From SIG435 sp045530725 (GTDB lineage Bacteria > Bacillota > Clostridia > UMGS1810), in contig JAZSCT010000044.1 in the NCBI GenBank assembly GCA_045530725.1, positions 1-8,858 of the forward strand: a DNA stretch of 8,858 nt. Reading direction: 5' to 3'. The translations under genes and the position numbers were made by a program. The notes beneath the pieces are model-generated. The model saw only the letters and a program-made list of their open reading frames with translations. It was not told the DNA's origin and ran no database searches. Of the stretch, positions 1-5,630 are shown piece by piece (position 1 is the stretch's first letter; each line of letters starts with the position of its first letter).

Positions 1-25
1 TCATAGTTTGTGTTATTGTATTCAT
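1..25 (-). CDS. rve-type IS transposase, N-terminal stub (partial)
   Basis: Only eight codons are visible before the window edge; they read MNTITQTM from an ATG at 25-23. The reading begins 12 bases after a good AAAGGA ribosome binding site and lies just inside the IS terminal repeat, where a transposase start is expected. From memory, clostridial helix-turn-helix plus rve transposases often start MNTITQ. Eight residues alone would not prove this. The call rests mainly on the matching terminal repeat and C-terminal fragment at the right edge. Confidence 0.5.
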
Positions 26-98
26 AGCGAATAGATTTCCTTTCTGTGTGGTTTTTGGTGGTACTTAAACTTTAACACAAAAAGTTTCTATTCGCTAT
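24..98 (-). repeat. 12-bp perfect inverted repeat around the transposase start
   Basis: ATAGCGAATAGA at 24-35 is the exact reverse complement of 87-98, with 51 bases between. In a minus-strand transcript that begins outside the element, the two arms would pair and bury the first two bases of the ATG at 25-23, with the ribosome binding site held in the loop. A transcript starting between the arms would lack the upstream arm. The repeat is seen directly; the regulatory role is inferred. Confidence 0.6.
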
Positions 99-112
99 TT
101 ATTTTTTAAAAG

Positions 113-138
113 TGTAACATATCAATTGTAAACCTACA
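113..138 (-). repeat. IS terminal inverted repeat, left copy (IRL)
   Basis: Read from outside inward on the minus strand, this begins TGTAGGTTT and ends TGTTACA. It matches the right-edge repeat 8720-8745 at 21 of 26 positions; the mismatches are mostly in the middle. A TG outer end is usual for rve/DDE elements. The flanking host sequence starts at 139. Confidence 0.7.
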
Positions 139-168
139 CAAAAAATAATACAAAATCATGCAGAATAA

Positions 169-197
169 TTGACTATTCGGTGGTATTATGATATAAT
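169..197 (+). promoter_or_regulatory. Sigma-A promoter of the tyrosine recombinase gene
   Basis: TTGACT (169-174) and a consensus TATAAT (192-197) are separated by exactly 17 bases. Transcription should begin near 204, giving a leader of about 36 nt that includes the ribosome binding site AAGGAG at 226-231. It lies 30 bases outside the IS end, so it belongs to the host or integrase side and not to the IS. Confidence 0.75.
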
Positions 198-239
198 ATA
201 ATACTGTGTCAAACTCTTTTTTCGGAAGGAGTTGATAAC

Positions 240-1457
240 TTGGGTAAAGATCTAAAAGGTAAAGAATTAGGCGCTGGTATTGTCCAGAGAAAGGATAAGA
301 GATACGTAGCGAGATACATTAGTAAGATTTCCGGAAAGCGTGTTGAAAAGTACTTTTATAAGGTTAATGAGGCAAAAAAATGGTTGGCAGAAGCAAAGTA
401 CGAGGATGAACATAACAAAAAATGTATTGTTTCTACTCAAATGACTGTCGATAATTGGTTTGATTATTGGATAAACAATATTGTTGGGGATTTGGCTCCG
501 AACACAATACGTAATTATAAGGAAAGATATTTTTTCAATATTCAGCCAGTCATAGGCAAATTACCTATTGCAGATGTTAAACCACTTCATTGCAAAATGG
601 TGTTGAATAAAATGGATGCTGATTACGCAGGCTCTACTATAAGACAAACTTTTATAGCAATGGGAACAATGTTTAAGTCGGCATTGATGAATGACCTGAT
701 ACCAAAACACCCTATGGACGGTGTCAGATACACCAAACCTGTACGTGCGGTTAATGATATTAAGTTCCTTACAGTTGAAGAACAGGAAACGTTTCTAAAA
801 ACTGCAAGAAAGTCGCACAACTATAATCAGTACGCCCTGATTTTAGAAACCGGGCTGCGTACTGGGGAATTAATAGGATTGACGTGGGACTCGGTAGATT
901 TTGAAAAGCGTACAATAACTATTAATAAGACTTTGGAATATAGGCATAAGCAAGGTTATTGGAGAGCTGGTCCACCAAAGACACCATCAAGTTATAGAAC
1001 GATACCTCTTACCAATCGTGCTTACGAGATTTTACAAAGTGTATATGCTACAAAGGATACCCGCAAGCAATCACCCGCATTGAACCAAGTTCTGGAGTTT
1101 ATGGATAGGCGTACAGGAGAAAAGTCTTCTCTTATAATGAAAGACCTTGTGTTTATAAATTGGCGAACCGGTGAACCTGCAAAAAACAGTTCTTATGATA
1201 CCCATTTGTATAAGCTTTGTGATGAAGCTACAATTAAACGTTTTTGTATGCATGCCTTGAGACATACATATGCAACACGAGCTATTGAAAAAGGAATGCA
1301 ACCTAAAGTGTTGCAAAAACTTCTTGGACATAACTCACTTCAAACAACAATGGATAGATATGTACATGTTACTGATGATTCATTGAGAAAAGGTGTGCAG
1401 CAATTTGAGAGAAATAATCAAGATCAAAATGGTGTCAAATTGGTGTCAGGCCAATAA
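240..1457 (+). CDS. Phage/ICE-type tyrosine recombinase (integrase)
   Basis: This 405-residue tyrosine recombinase should catalyse site-specific DNA integration or excision through a phosphotyrosine intermediate. The order is an N-terminal arm-DNA-binding region of the AP2-like type (about 10-60, with RKDKRYVARY), a SAM-like core-binding domain (about 68-165, MTVDNWFDYW onward), and the catalytic domain (about 175-385). All catalytic residues are present: R207 (TGLRTGEL), K247 (GPPKTP), H338 and R341 (HALRHTYATR), H364 (LGHNS) and nucleophile Y374 (DRYVHV). The length is normal for Tn916/phage-like integrases of Firmicutes. The TTG start at 240 is chosen because AAGGAG lies 8 bases upstream and the protein then starts MGKDLKGKELG, a usual opening of this group. 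No excisionase, relaxase or phage gene is next to it, so it is either an orphan remnant or the end of an element cut off by the IS on its left. It reads toward ychF with no clear terminator between. Confidence 0.95.
   Translation: MGKDLKGKELGAGIVQRKDKRYVARYISKISGKRVEKYFYKVNEAKKWLAEAKYEDEHNKKCIVSTQMTVDNWFDYWINNIVGDLAPNTIRNYKERYFFNIQPVIGKLPIADVKPLHCKMVLNKMDADYAGSTIRQTFIAMGTMFKSALMNDLIPKHPMDGVRYTKPVRAVNDIKFLTVEEQETFLKTARKSHNYNQYALILETGLRTGELIGLTWDSVDFEKRTITINKTLEYRHKQGYWRAGPPKTPSSYRTIPLTNRAYEILQSVYATKDTRKQSPALNQVLEFMDRRTGEKSSLIMKDLVFINWRTGEPAKNSSYDTHLYKLCDEATIKRFCMHALRHTYATRAIEKGMQPKVLQKLLGHNSLQTTMDRYVHVTDDSLRKGVQQFERNNQDQNGVKLVSGQ
1430..1450 (+). repeat. Short direct repeats at the 3' end of the integrase gene
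   Basis: TGGTGTCA occurs at 1430-1437 and again at 1441-1448, an 11-base period close to one helical turn. GTGTCAAA also occurs at 206-213 next to the integrase transcription start. Tyrosine recombinases bind short arm-type repeats near the ends of their elements, so these are candidate arm sites. They also code for the integrase C-terminus (NGVKLVSGQ), and repeats this short can arise by chance. Confidence 0.3.
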
Positions 1458-1514
1458 TGGAAAACACCTAAAAACCTTGAAATATAAGGATTTTTTAAAG
1501 GAGAATGAAGTATT

Positions 1515-2609
1515 ATGAAACTAGGTATAGTAGGTCTCCCGAATGTTGGGAAAAGTACACTTTTTAATGCTATTACCAAGGCAGGCGCAGAATCGGCAAA
1601 CTATCCGTTCTGTACAATCGAGCCAAACGTTGGCGTAGTGTCTGTTCCTGATGAAAGACTTGACAGACTGAAAGAAATGTACAATCCGCAGAAGGTTACC
1701 CCTGCTGTTGTGGAATTTGTTGATATTGCAGGTCTTGTAAAGGGAGCAAGCAAAGGCGAAGGACTTGGAAACAAGTTTTTGTCACACATAAGAGAAGTGG
1801 ATGCCATCGTTCACGTGGTAAGATGCTTTGAAGATCCCAATGTTGTTCACGTAGATGGAAGTGTTGATCCGAAACGTGATATAGAAACAATCAATTTCGA
1901 ACTTATCTTTGCAGATATTGAAATGATCGATAAACGAATCGACAGAACAAAGAAAATGCTCAAAGGCGACAAGAAATATCAGGCAGAACTTGATCTCTAT
2001 ATAAGAATCAAAGAAACACTTGAATCGGGTAAGCCTGCAAGAAGTCTTGATTATACCGATGAAGAGAGAGAGGCTTTGAGAGAAGTATCCCTTCTTACGT
2101 ACAAGCCTGTTATGTATGCGGCAAATGTATCTGAAGACGATTTGTCAGGCGGCATAGAATCAAATGAATTTTACAATCAACTTGTGGAAATTGCAAAAGC
2201 AGAGAATTCTGAAGTGCTTTATGTTTCTGCAAGAATCGAAGAGGAAATCTCAGAACTTGACGATGAAGAAAAGATGTTTTTCTTACAGGACCTTGGACTT
2301 TCCGAGTCAGGTCTTGACCGTCTTATCAAAAAGAGTTATGCACTTTTGGGTCTTATAAGTTACCTTACTGCAGGTGAACCTGAAGTAAGAGCATGGACCA
2401 TCAAACGTGGCACAAAAGCACCTCAGGCAGCAGGCAAAATCCATACAGATTTTGAAAAGGGCTTCATCAAGGCAGAAGTTGTGTCATATAATGACCTTAT
2501 GGAGTGTGGTTCTCATGCTGCTGCAAAAGAAAAGGGTCTTGTTCGTCTGGAAGGTAAGGAATACGTGGTGGAAGACGGAGATATCATCCTTTTCAGATTC
2601 AATGTGTGA
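1515..2609 (+). CDS. ychF: Redox-regulated ATPase YchF (Obg-family, OLA1 homologue)
   Basis: A complete 364-residue YchF/OLA1 protein, matching the usual length of about 363. It is a cytoplasmic P-loop NTPase of the TRAFAC/Obg group that associates with ribosomes and, unlike most relatives, prefers ATP. Visible motifs are the P-loop GLPNVGKST (7-15), the G3 motif DIAGLVKG (from D70) followed by the glycine-rich ASKGEGLGN, and NVSE (204-207) in place of the NKxD guanine-specificity motif. The NxxE form is the hallmark of ATP-using YchF. A helical coiled-coil region follows G3, and the C-terminal TGS domain (about 280-364) ends in the typical GDIILFRFNV. The start at 1515 is supported by AAAGGAG at 1497-1503. 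The gene lies 57 bp downstream of the integrase. I find no convincing promoter in that gap, so it may be transcribed from inside or upstream of the integrase gene. In bacteria YchF is linked to translation and oxidative stress, so its place beside groESL is plausible but probably incidental. Confidence 0.97.
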   Translation: MKLGIVGLPNVGKSTLFNAITKAGAESANYPFCTIEPNVGVVSVPDERLDRLKEMYNPQKVTPAVVEFVDIAGLVKGASKGEGLGNKFLSHIREVDAIVHVVRCFEDPNVVHVDGSVDPKRDIETINFELIFADIEMIDKRIDRTKKMLKGDKKYQAELDLYIRIKETLESGKPARSLDYTDEEREALREVSLLTYKPVMYAANVSEDDLSGGIESNEFYNQLVEIAKAENSEVLYVSARIEEEISELDDEEKMFFLQDLGLSESGLDRLIKKSYALLGLISYLTAGEPEVRAWTIKRGTKAPQAAGKIHTDFEKGFIKAEVVSYNDLMECGSHAAAKEKGLVRLEGKEYVVEDGDIILFRFNV

Positions 2610-2686
2610 TATATAACTGACTAATGTCAAACTTGGTCAAAAACATATGCATTCGTGAGAAAAACAAAGATAATTTAAAAATTTGG

Positions 2687-2712
2687 TGGAATTTGACCCT
2701 TGTTCCATTTTT
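2687..2712 (+). terminator. Weak possible terminator after ychF
   Basis: TGGAA (2687-2691) pairs with TTCCA (2703-2707) around an 11-base loop, followed by TTTTT (2708-2712). The stem is short, with only G-U extension possible. This is the best terminator candidate between ychF and the groE promoter, but a poor one. Confidence 0.3.
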
Positions 2713-2719
2713 ATACAAG

Positions 2720-2748
2720 TTGAAAGTTCTGACCATATTGTGTAATAT
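2720..2748 (+). promoter_or_regulatory. groESL promoter (sigma-A)
   Basis: TTGAAA (2720-2725) and TAATAT (2743-2748) with a 17-base spacer. An overlapping TATAAT at 2746-2751 would give a 20-base spacer and is less likely. The predicted start, near 2755, puts the CIRCE operator in the first bases of the transcript, the usual arrangement for HrcA repression. Confidence 0.7.
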
Positions 2749-2759
2749 AATAACAACAT

Positions 2760-2786
2760 TTAGCACTCTTTGACCAAGAGTGCTAA
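2760..2786 (+). promoter_or_regulatory. CIRCE operator (HrcA binding site)
   Basis: A perfect CIRCE element: TTAGCACTC (2760-2768), a 9-base spacer, and GAGTGCTAA (2778-2786). The HrcA repressor binds this inverted repeat and, with GroEL as the cofactor that keeps HrcA active, sets up feedback control of groESL by heat and unfolded protein. hrcA itself is not in the window. Confidence 0.97.
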
Positions 2787-2816
2787 CAAATTAAAAATTA
2801 TTGGGAGGTAATATAT

Positions 2817-3077
2817 ATGAAAATCAGACCATTGTCAGATAACGTGGTTATCAAAATGACAGAAGCAGAAGAAACTACCGTAAGCGGTATCATCCTTACA
2901 GGTGCTGCAAAAGAAAAGCCACAGGTGGCAGAAGTAGTAGCAGTAGGACCTAAGGCAGAAGAAGTAAAAGTTGGGGACAAAGTCCTTACAAATTCTTATT
3001 CAGGAAAAGAAGTTAAATTAGACGGCGAAACATACACCATTCTTGAAGAAGAAGATATTCTTGCTATAGTAGAATAA
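2817..3077 (+). CDS. groES: Co-chaperonin GroES (short form)
   Basis: An 86-residue GroES (Hsp10), which caps the GroEL ring as a heptamer and closes the folding chamber. The N-terminal KIRPLSDNVVIK strand, the mobile loop (about 16-34) with the GroEL-binding IIL triad at 25-27, and the C-terminal DILAIVE are all present. The protein is shorter than the usual 94-97 residues. The difference lies between VAVG (41-44) and VGD (52-54): 7 residues (PKAEEVK) where E. coli GroES has 16, so the beta-hairpin forming the roof of the dome is cut down. The reading frame is otherwise intact. The start ATG is fixed by GGGAGG at 2803-2808, 8 bases upstream. It is the first gene of the CIRCE-controlled operon, 28 bases before groEL. 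Confidence 0.97.
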   Translation: MKIRPLSDNVVIKMTEAEETTVSGIILTGAAKEKPQVAEVVAVGPKAEEVKVGDKVLTNSYSGKEVKLDGETYTILEEEDILAIVE

Positions 3078-3105
3078 TTTTGACATATTGAAAGGAGAGT
3101 ATATT

Positions 3106-4746
3106 ATGGCAAAGCAGATTTTATTCGGAGAAGAAGCCAGAAAGGCTTTACAGTCAGGTATCGACCAGTTGGCTGATACAGTAAAAATTACCCTTGGACC
3201 TAAGGGAAGAAACGTAGTTCTCGACAAAAAATACGGTGCACCTCTCATCACAAATGACGGTGTTACAATTGCTAAGGAAATCGAACTTTCAGACCCATTT
3301 GAAAATATGGGTGCACAACTTGTAAAAGAAGTTGCTACCAAGACAAACGACTGCGCAGGTGACGGTACAACTACCGCTACACTTCTTGCTCAGGCATTGG
3401 TAAGAGAAGGCCTCAAAAACATCGCCGCAGGTGCAAATCCTATGATCGTAAAAAAAGGTATTCAGAAGGCAGTAGATGCGGCTGTTGAATATATCAGGGA
3501 AAACAGCAAAGAGATTTCCGGCAGAGACGATATCGCAAGAGTTGCTGCAGTGTCTTCTGCAAGCGAAGAAATCGGAAACCTTATTGCAGATGCAATGGAA
3601 AAGGTAACTGCAGACGGTGTTATAACAGTTGAAGAATCAAAGACTGCAGAAACATACTCAGAAGTTGTTGAAGGTATGCAGTTTGACAGAGGATATATCT
3701 CTCCATATATGGTGACAGACACAGACAAGATGGAAGCAGTTCTTGACGATCCATATATCCTTATTACAGATAAGAAGATTTCAAATATTCAGGAAATCCT
3801 CCCTGTATTGGAACAGATTGTTCAGTCAGGCAAAAAACTCCTCATCATTGCAGAAGATATCGAAGGCGAAGCACTTGCTACACTTATCGTAAATAAATTA
3901 AGAGGAACATTTGCTTGTATCGCAGTAAAAGCACCGGGATTCGGCGACAGAAGAAAAGATATGTTAAGAGACATCGCTATCCTTACAGGCGGACAGGTGA
4001 TTTCCGAAGAACTTGGACTTGATCTTAAGGAAGCAACAGTTGATATGCTCGGCCGTGCAAAACAGGTTAAAGTAATGAAAGAAAATACCATCATCGTAGA
4101 TGGTTACGGCGATAAGGCAGAAATCAAAGCAAGAGTAAATCAGATCAGAAATCAGCTTGCAGAATCCACATCAGATTTCGACAGAGAAAAACTTCAGGAA
4201 AGAGTTGCAAAACTTGCAGGCGGTGTTGCAGTTATCAAGGTTGGTGCTGCTACAGAAACTGAAATGAAAGAACTCAAGATGAGAATCGAAGATGCTCTCG
4301 CTGCTACAAAAGCCGCAGTAGAAGAAGGCATCGTTGCAGGCGGCGGTACAACACTTATCAATTCGCTTTCAAAAGTTGCAGAAGTTCTTGATGCAACAGA
4401 AGGTGACGAAAAGACAGGTGTACAGATTGTCCTTCGTGCATTGGAAGAACCTGTTAAGCAGATTGCCAAGAATGCAGGTATGGAAGGCTCCGTTGTAATT
4501 GACAAGATCAAGAGTATGGACAGAGGTGTGGGATTTAACTTCCTTGCAGAAGAATATGTGGATATGGTATCAGCGGGTATCGTAGATCCTACAAAGGTAA
4601 CAAGAAGTGCCCTGCAGAATGCGGCAAGTGTTGCATCAATGGTGCTTACTACAGAAAGTCTTGTTGCAGATAAAGAAGACCCTGCAGCAGCCGCAGCGGC
4701 AGCACAGGCTATGGCAGGCGGAAACCCAGGAATGGGCATGTATTAA
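3106..4746 (+). CDS. groEL: Chaperonin GroEL (Hsp60)
   Basis: A complete 546-residue group I chaperonin, the subunit of the double-heptamer ring that folds cytoplasmic proteins in an ATP cycle with GroES. The nucleotide-binding equatorial parts are clear: LGPKGRNVVLD (30-40), D51 in TNDGVT, and DGTTT (86-90). The catalytic aspartate equivalent to E. coli D398 is D396, in RIEDAL. VEEGIVAGGG follows, and the flexible tail is AAAA-rich and ends GGNPGMGMY, a variant of the GGM repeat. ATG 3106 is chosen as the start because AAAGGAGAG (3091-3099) precedes it and the protein then begins MAKQILFGEEAR as in the family. A TTG 18 bases upstream sits before the ribosome binding site and is rejected. It is the second gene of the CIRCE-controlled operon and is followed by a strong terminator. 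Confidence 0.99.
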   Translation: MAKQILFGEEARKALQSGIDQLADTVKITLGPKGRNVVLDKKYGAPLITNDGVTIAKEIELSDPFENMGAQLVKEVATKTNDCAGDGTTTATLLAQALVREGLKNIAAGANPMIVKKGIQKAVDAAVEYIRENSKEISGRDDIARVAAVSSASEEIGNLIADAMEKVTADGVITVEESKTAETYSEVVEGMQFDRGYISPYMVTDTDKMEAVLDDPYILITDKKISNIQEILPVLEQIVQSGKKLLIIAEDIEGEALATLIVNKLRGTFACIAVKAPGFGDRRKDMLRDIAILTGGQVISEELGLDLKEATVDMLGRAKQVKVMKENTIIVDGYGDKAEIKARVNQIRNQLAESTSDFDREKLQERVAKLAGGVAVIKVGAATETEMKELKMRIEDALAATKAAVEEGIVAGGGTTLINSLSKVAEVLDATEGDEKTGVQIVLRALEEPVKQIAKNAGMEGSVVIDKIKSMDRGVGFNFLAEEYVDMVSAGIVDPTKVTRSALQNAASVASMVLTTESLVADKEDPAAAAAAAQAMAGGNPGMGMY

Positions 4747-4794
4747 TAAATGAAAAACTAATTTAAGGGGATGTTTAAAAACTCCCTAAACTAC

Positions 4795-4832
4795 AAAAAG
4801 GATCTCTAAACGAGGTCCTTTTTGAGTTTTTA
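4795..4832 (+). terminator. Intrinsic terminator of groESL
   Basis: AAAAAGGATCTC (4795-4806) pairs with GAGGTCCTTTTT (4812-4823) around a 5-base loop, with one G-U pair in the stem. The T-rich 3' arm and the following GAGTTTTT complete an intrinsic terminator 48 bases after the groEL stop. Confidence 0.9.
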
Positions 4833-4954
4833 TGAAAAAAATCTGTTTTTTGGCATGAAAAATAAACTCATACTAAAATGAGCAAATTTTGAAATATTTT
4901 TTACAATTTAGGGACGGACCATTTTTCGTTAAAAGATTTAGTATTTCAAATCCC
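4833..4954. other. A+T-rich intergenic spacer, no gene seen
   Basis: Between the groEL terminator and the next promoter I see no coding potential with a ribosome binding site. The only structure is a weak 5-bp hairpin (CTCAT 4867-4871 with ATGAG 4878-4882). Confidence 0.5.
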
Positions 4955-4983
4955 TTGAAATTTGCTTTACATTATGTTATACT
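4955..4983 (+). promoter_or_regulatory. Strong sigma-A promoter for a structured leader
   Basis: TTGAAA (4955-4960) and TATACT (4978-4983) with an exact 17-base spacer. The predicted start, near 4989-4990, coincides with the first base of the long inverted repeat beginning at 4989. The RNA would therefore start with the 5' arm of that structure. Confidence 0.75.
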
Positions 4984-4988
4984 ATGTA

Positions 4989-5119
4989 TGCTAGACATTT
5001 TAAAATCAATATACTGGGATAGGTATATTCTTTTTCACAAAGTGTACGTTATTGGTAAAAGCGTACGCTCTGAAAATGCTTTGTGAAAAAGATAAAGTAT
5101 ATTGATTAAGTGTCTAGCA
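4989..5119 (+). ncRNA. Unrecognised long-hairpin leader RNA (candidate cis-regulator)
   Basis: These 131 bases fold back on themselves almost end to end. P1: TGCTAGACA (4989-4997) with TGTCTAGCA (5111-5119), extended by three more pairs to 5000/5108. P2: AATCAATATACT (5004-5015) with AGTATATTGATT (5096-5107). P3: CTTTTTCACAAAG (5030-5042) with CTTTGTGAAAAAG (5079-5091). P4: GTACG (44-48 of the 5000s) with CGTAC (5062-5066). Two loops stand out: an asymmetric one (5016-5029, GGGATAGG inside) between P2 and P3, and the apical region. The 5' strand of P2 can instead form a local hairpin, because AATATAC (5008-5014) also pairs with GTATATT at 5023-5029. A promoter ends 6 bases before it and an attenuator begins 11 bases after it, so a cis-acting sensor or leader is the best reading. 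I do not recognise the T-box, SAM, TPP, purine, cobalamin or preQ1 consensus. Alternatives are a MITE-like palindrome or an independent small RNA. Confidence 0.6.
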
Positions 5120-5129
5120 ACCTTAATGT

Positions 5130-5183
5130 CAGAGTAGTGCGTTTTTCATACGCAACTCTGAAATATGGGTTGCGTATTTTTTT
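5130..5183 (+). terminator. Attenuator: antiterminator competing with intrinsic terminator
   Basis: Terminator form: ATACGCAAC (5148-5156) pairs with GTTGCGTAT (5169-5177), nine perfect pairs followed by seven Ts (5177-5183). Antiterminator form: CAGAGT (5130-5135) pairs with ACTCTG (5155-5160) and TGCG (5138-5141) with CGCA (5151-5154), leaving a two-base bulge. Both forms use 5148-5160, so they exclude each other. The terminator lies 33 bases before the GTG start of the next gene, so its formation would shut that gene off. The pairing is seen directly; the switching is inferred. Confidence 0.75.
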
Positions 5184-5215
5184 GTGTATTTTTGAGATTT
5201 TTCGGGGGTGATTTT

Positions 5216-5473
5216 GTGGATGATGTTATTATGAAAGAATATTTGAAGGCTGTGGAAGAGTTTGACAAAAAAGCATTTGAGGATAAGGAGTTTGCACAAG
5301 AGTACGAAAGGTATCGGGAATTAAGTCTTAAACTATGGGGGTATATTCCTGAAAATTTAAAAAAAGAGTGTCTTGAACTCGATTCTCTTGATGGTTATGT
5401 TTTGGCGTATTCCGGTAGGCATTACTTTTTTGAAGGATGGAAGAAATGCCTTGAACTTATGGGGAAGATGTAA
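5216..5473 (+). CDS. Small acidic helical protein of unknown function
   Basis: An 85-residue protein I cannot assign with confidence. It is rich in Glu, Lys and aromatic residues and looks all-helical: a first helix with KEYLKAVEEFDKKA (7-20), a second with EYERYRELSLKLWGYI (29-44), then NLKKECLELDSLDGYVLAY and the closing FFEGWKKCLELMGKM. It has no signal peptide or membrane segment, so it should be cytoplasmic. The layout recalls small Firmicutes proteins such as DUF6809, which end with an aromatic residue, Gly and an amphipathic helix; this is only a resemblance. The GTG at 5216 is preferred because GGGGGTGAT (5204-5212), one mismatch from the ideal Shine-Dalgarno, lies at the right distance. 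An in-frame ATG at 5165 sits inside the terminator hairpin, and one at 5231 is too far downstream. The gene is alone between its attenuated leader and a terminator at 5507, so the leader regulates this gene only. Confidence 0.75.
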   Translation: MDDVIMKEYLKAVEEFDKKAFEDKEFAQEYERYRELSLKLWGYIPENLKKECLELDSLDGYVLAYSGRHYFFEGWKKCLELMGKM

Positions 5474-5506
5474 ATAATCCGTCTTTTTGATGCTGAAAGT
5501 GAAACA

Positions 5507-5552
5507 AGGGAGTTTTTTGTGCATTATTCACAAAAAACTCCCTCTTATTTTG
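5507..5552 (+). terminator. Terminator hairpin after the small gene
   Basis: AGGGAGTTTTTTGTG (5507-5521) pairs perfectly with CACAAAAAACTCCCT (5529-5543) around a 7-base loop. The T-rich CTTATTTTG follows. With 15 perfect pairs, this stem ends the small-gene transcript before the next promoter. Confidence 0.8.
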
Positions 5553-5565
5553 TGAGATATGTTAA

Positions 5566-5594
5566 TTAACTTATTTGAGATGTTTTGATATAAT
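5566..5594 (+). promoter_or_regulatory. Promoter of the first stalk-domain gene
   Basis: A consensus TATAAT (5589-5594) stands 17 bases after TTAACT (5566-5571), a moderate -35. The start would be near 5601 and the leader about 30 nt, with AAAGGAG at 5616-5622. Confidence 0.6.
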
Positions 5595-5630
5595 AAATAT
5601 ATATGACTAAATTACAAAGGAGAGTTAACA

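Larger units (their letters stand above)
1..138 (-). mobile_element. Left-edge IS element with rve-type transposase, 5' end only
   Basis: The first 138 bases read, on the minus strand, as the 5' end of an insertion sequence: an outer terminal repeat (138 down to 113), an untranslated region of about 90 bases with an inverted repeat, a Shine-Dalgarno-like AGAAAGGAA (45-37) and an ATG at 25. The terminal repeat matches 21 of 26 positions of the repeat at 8720-8745, which lies just beyond a recognisable transposase C-terminus. Together the two ends define one element type. The family (IS481/IS3-like, rve fold) is inferred from the C-terminal fragment at the other edge and from the N-terminal start MNTITQ. 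The rest of the element lies outside the window. Confidence 0.7.

Noticed and set aside
3088..3105. Upstream TTG start for groEL
   Set aside because: It precedes the ribosome binding site at 3091-3099 and adds MKGEYI before the conserved MAKQ start.
4194..4739. 181-codon minus-strand open frame inside groEL
   Set aside because: It is an antisense shadow of groEL codon bias (Ser/Ala-rich translation), with no ribosome binding site. The same applies to the minus-strand frame at 5921-6550 inside the first stalk gene.
4989..5119. MITE or other mobile palindrome
   Set aside because: The flanks show no target duplication (GTA on the left, ACC on the right), and the fit between promoter start, hairpin base and attenuator favours a leader. 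It remains a weaker alternative.
5130..5183. T-box riboswitch
   Set aside because: The antiterminator-like shape is there, but the conserved UGGNACC T-loop bulge is missing, I see no Stem I specifier features, and the downstream gene is not a tRNA synthetase, amino acid biosynthesis or transport gene.
5165..5215. ATG start for the small protein at 5165
   Set aside because: It lies inside the terminator hairpin and T-tract and has no ribosome binding site. The translation of this stretch (GCVFFCVFLRFF) is simply the U-tract read as codons.
4989..5473. Retron msr/msd
   Set aside because: No reverse transcriptase is encoded nearby; the following gene gives only 85 residues without RT motifs.
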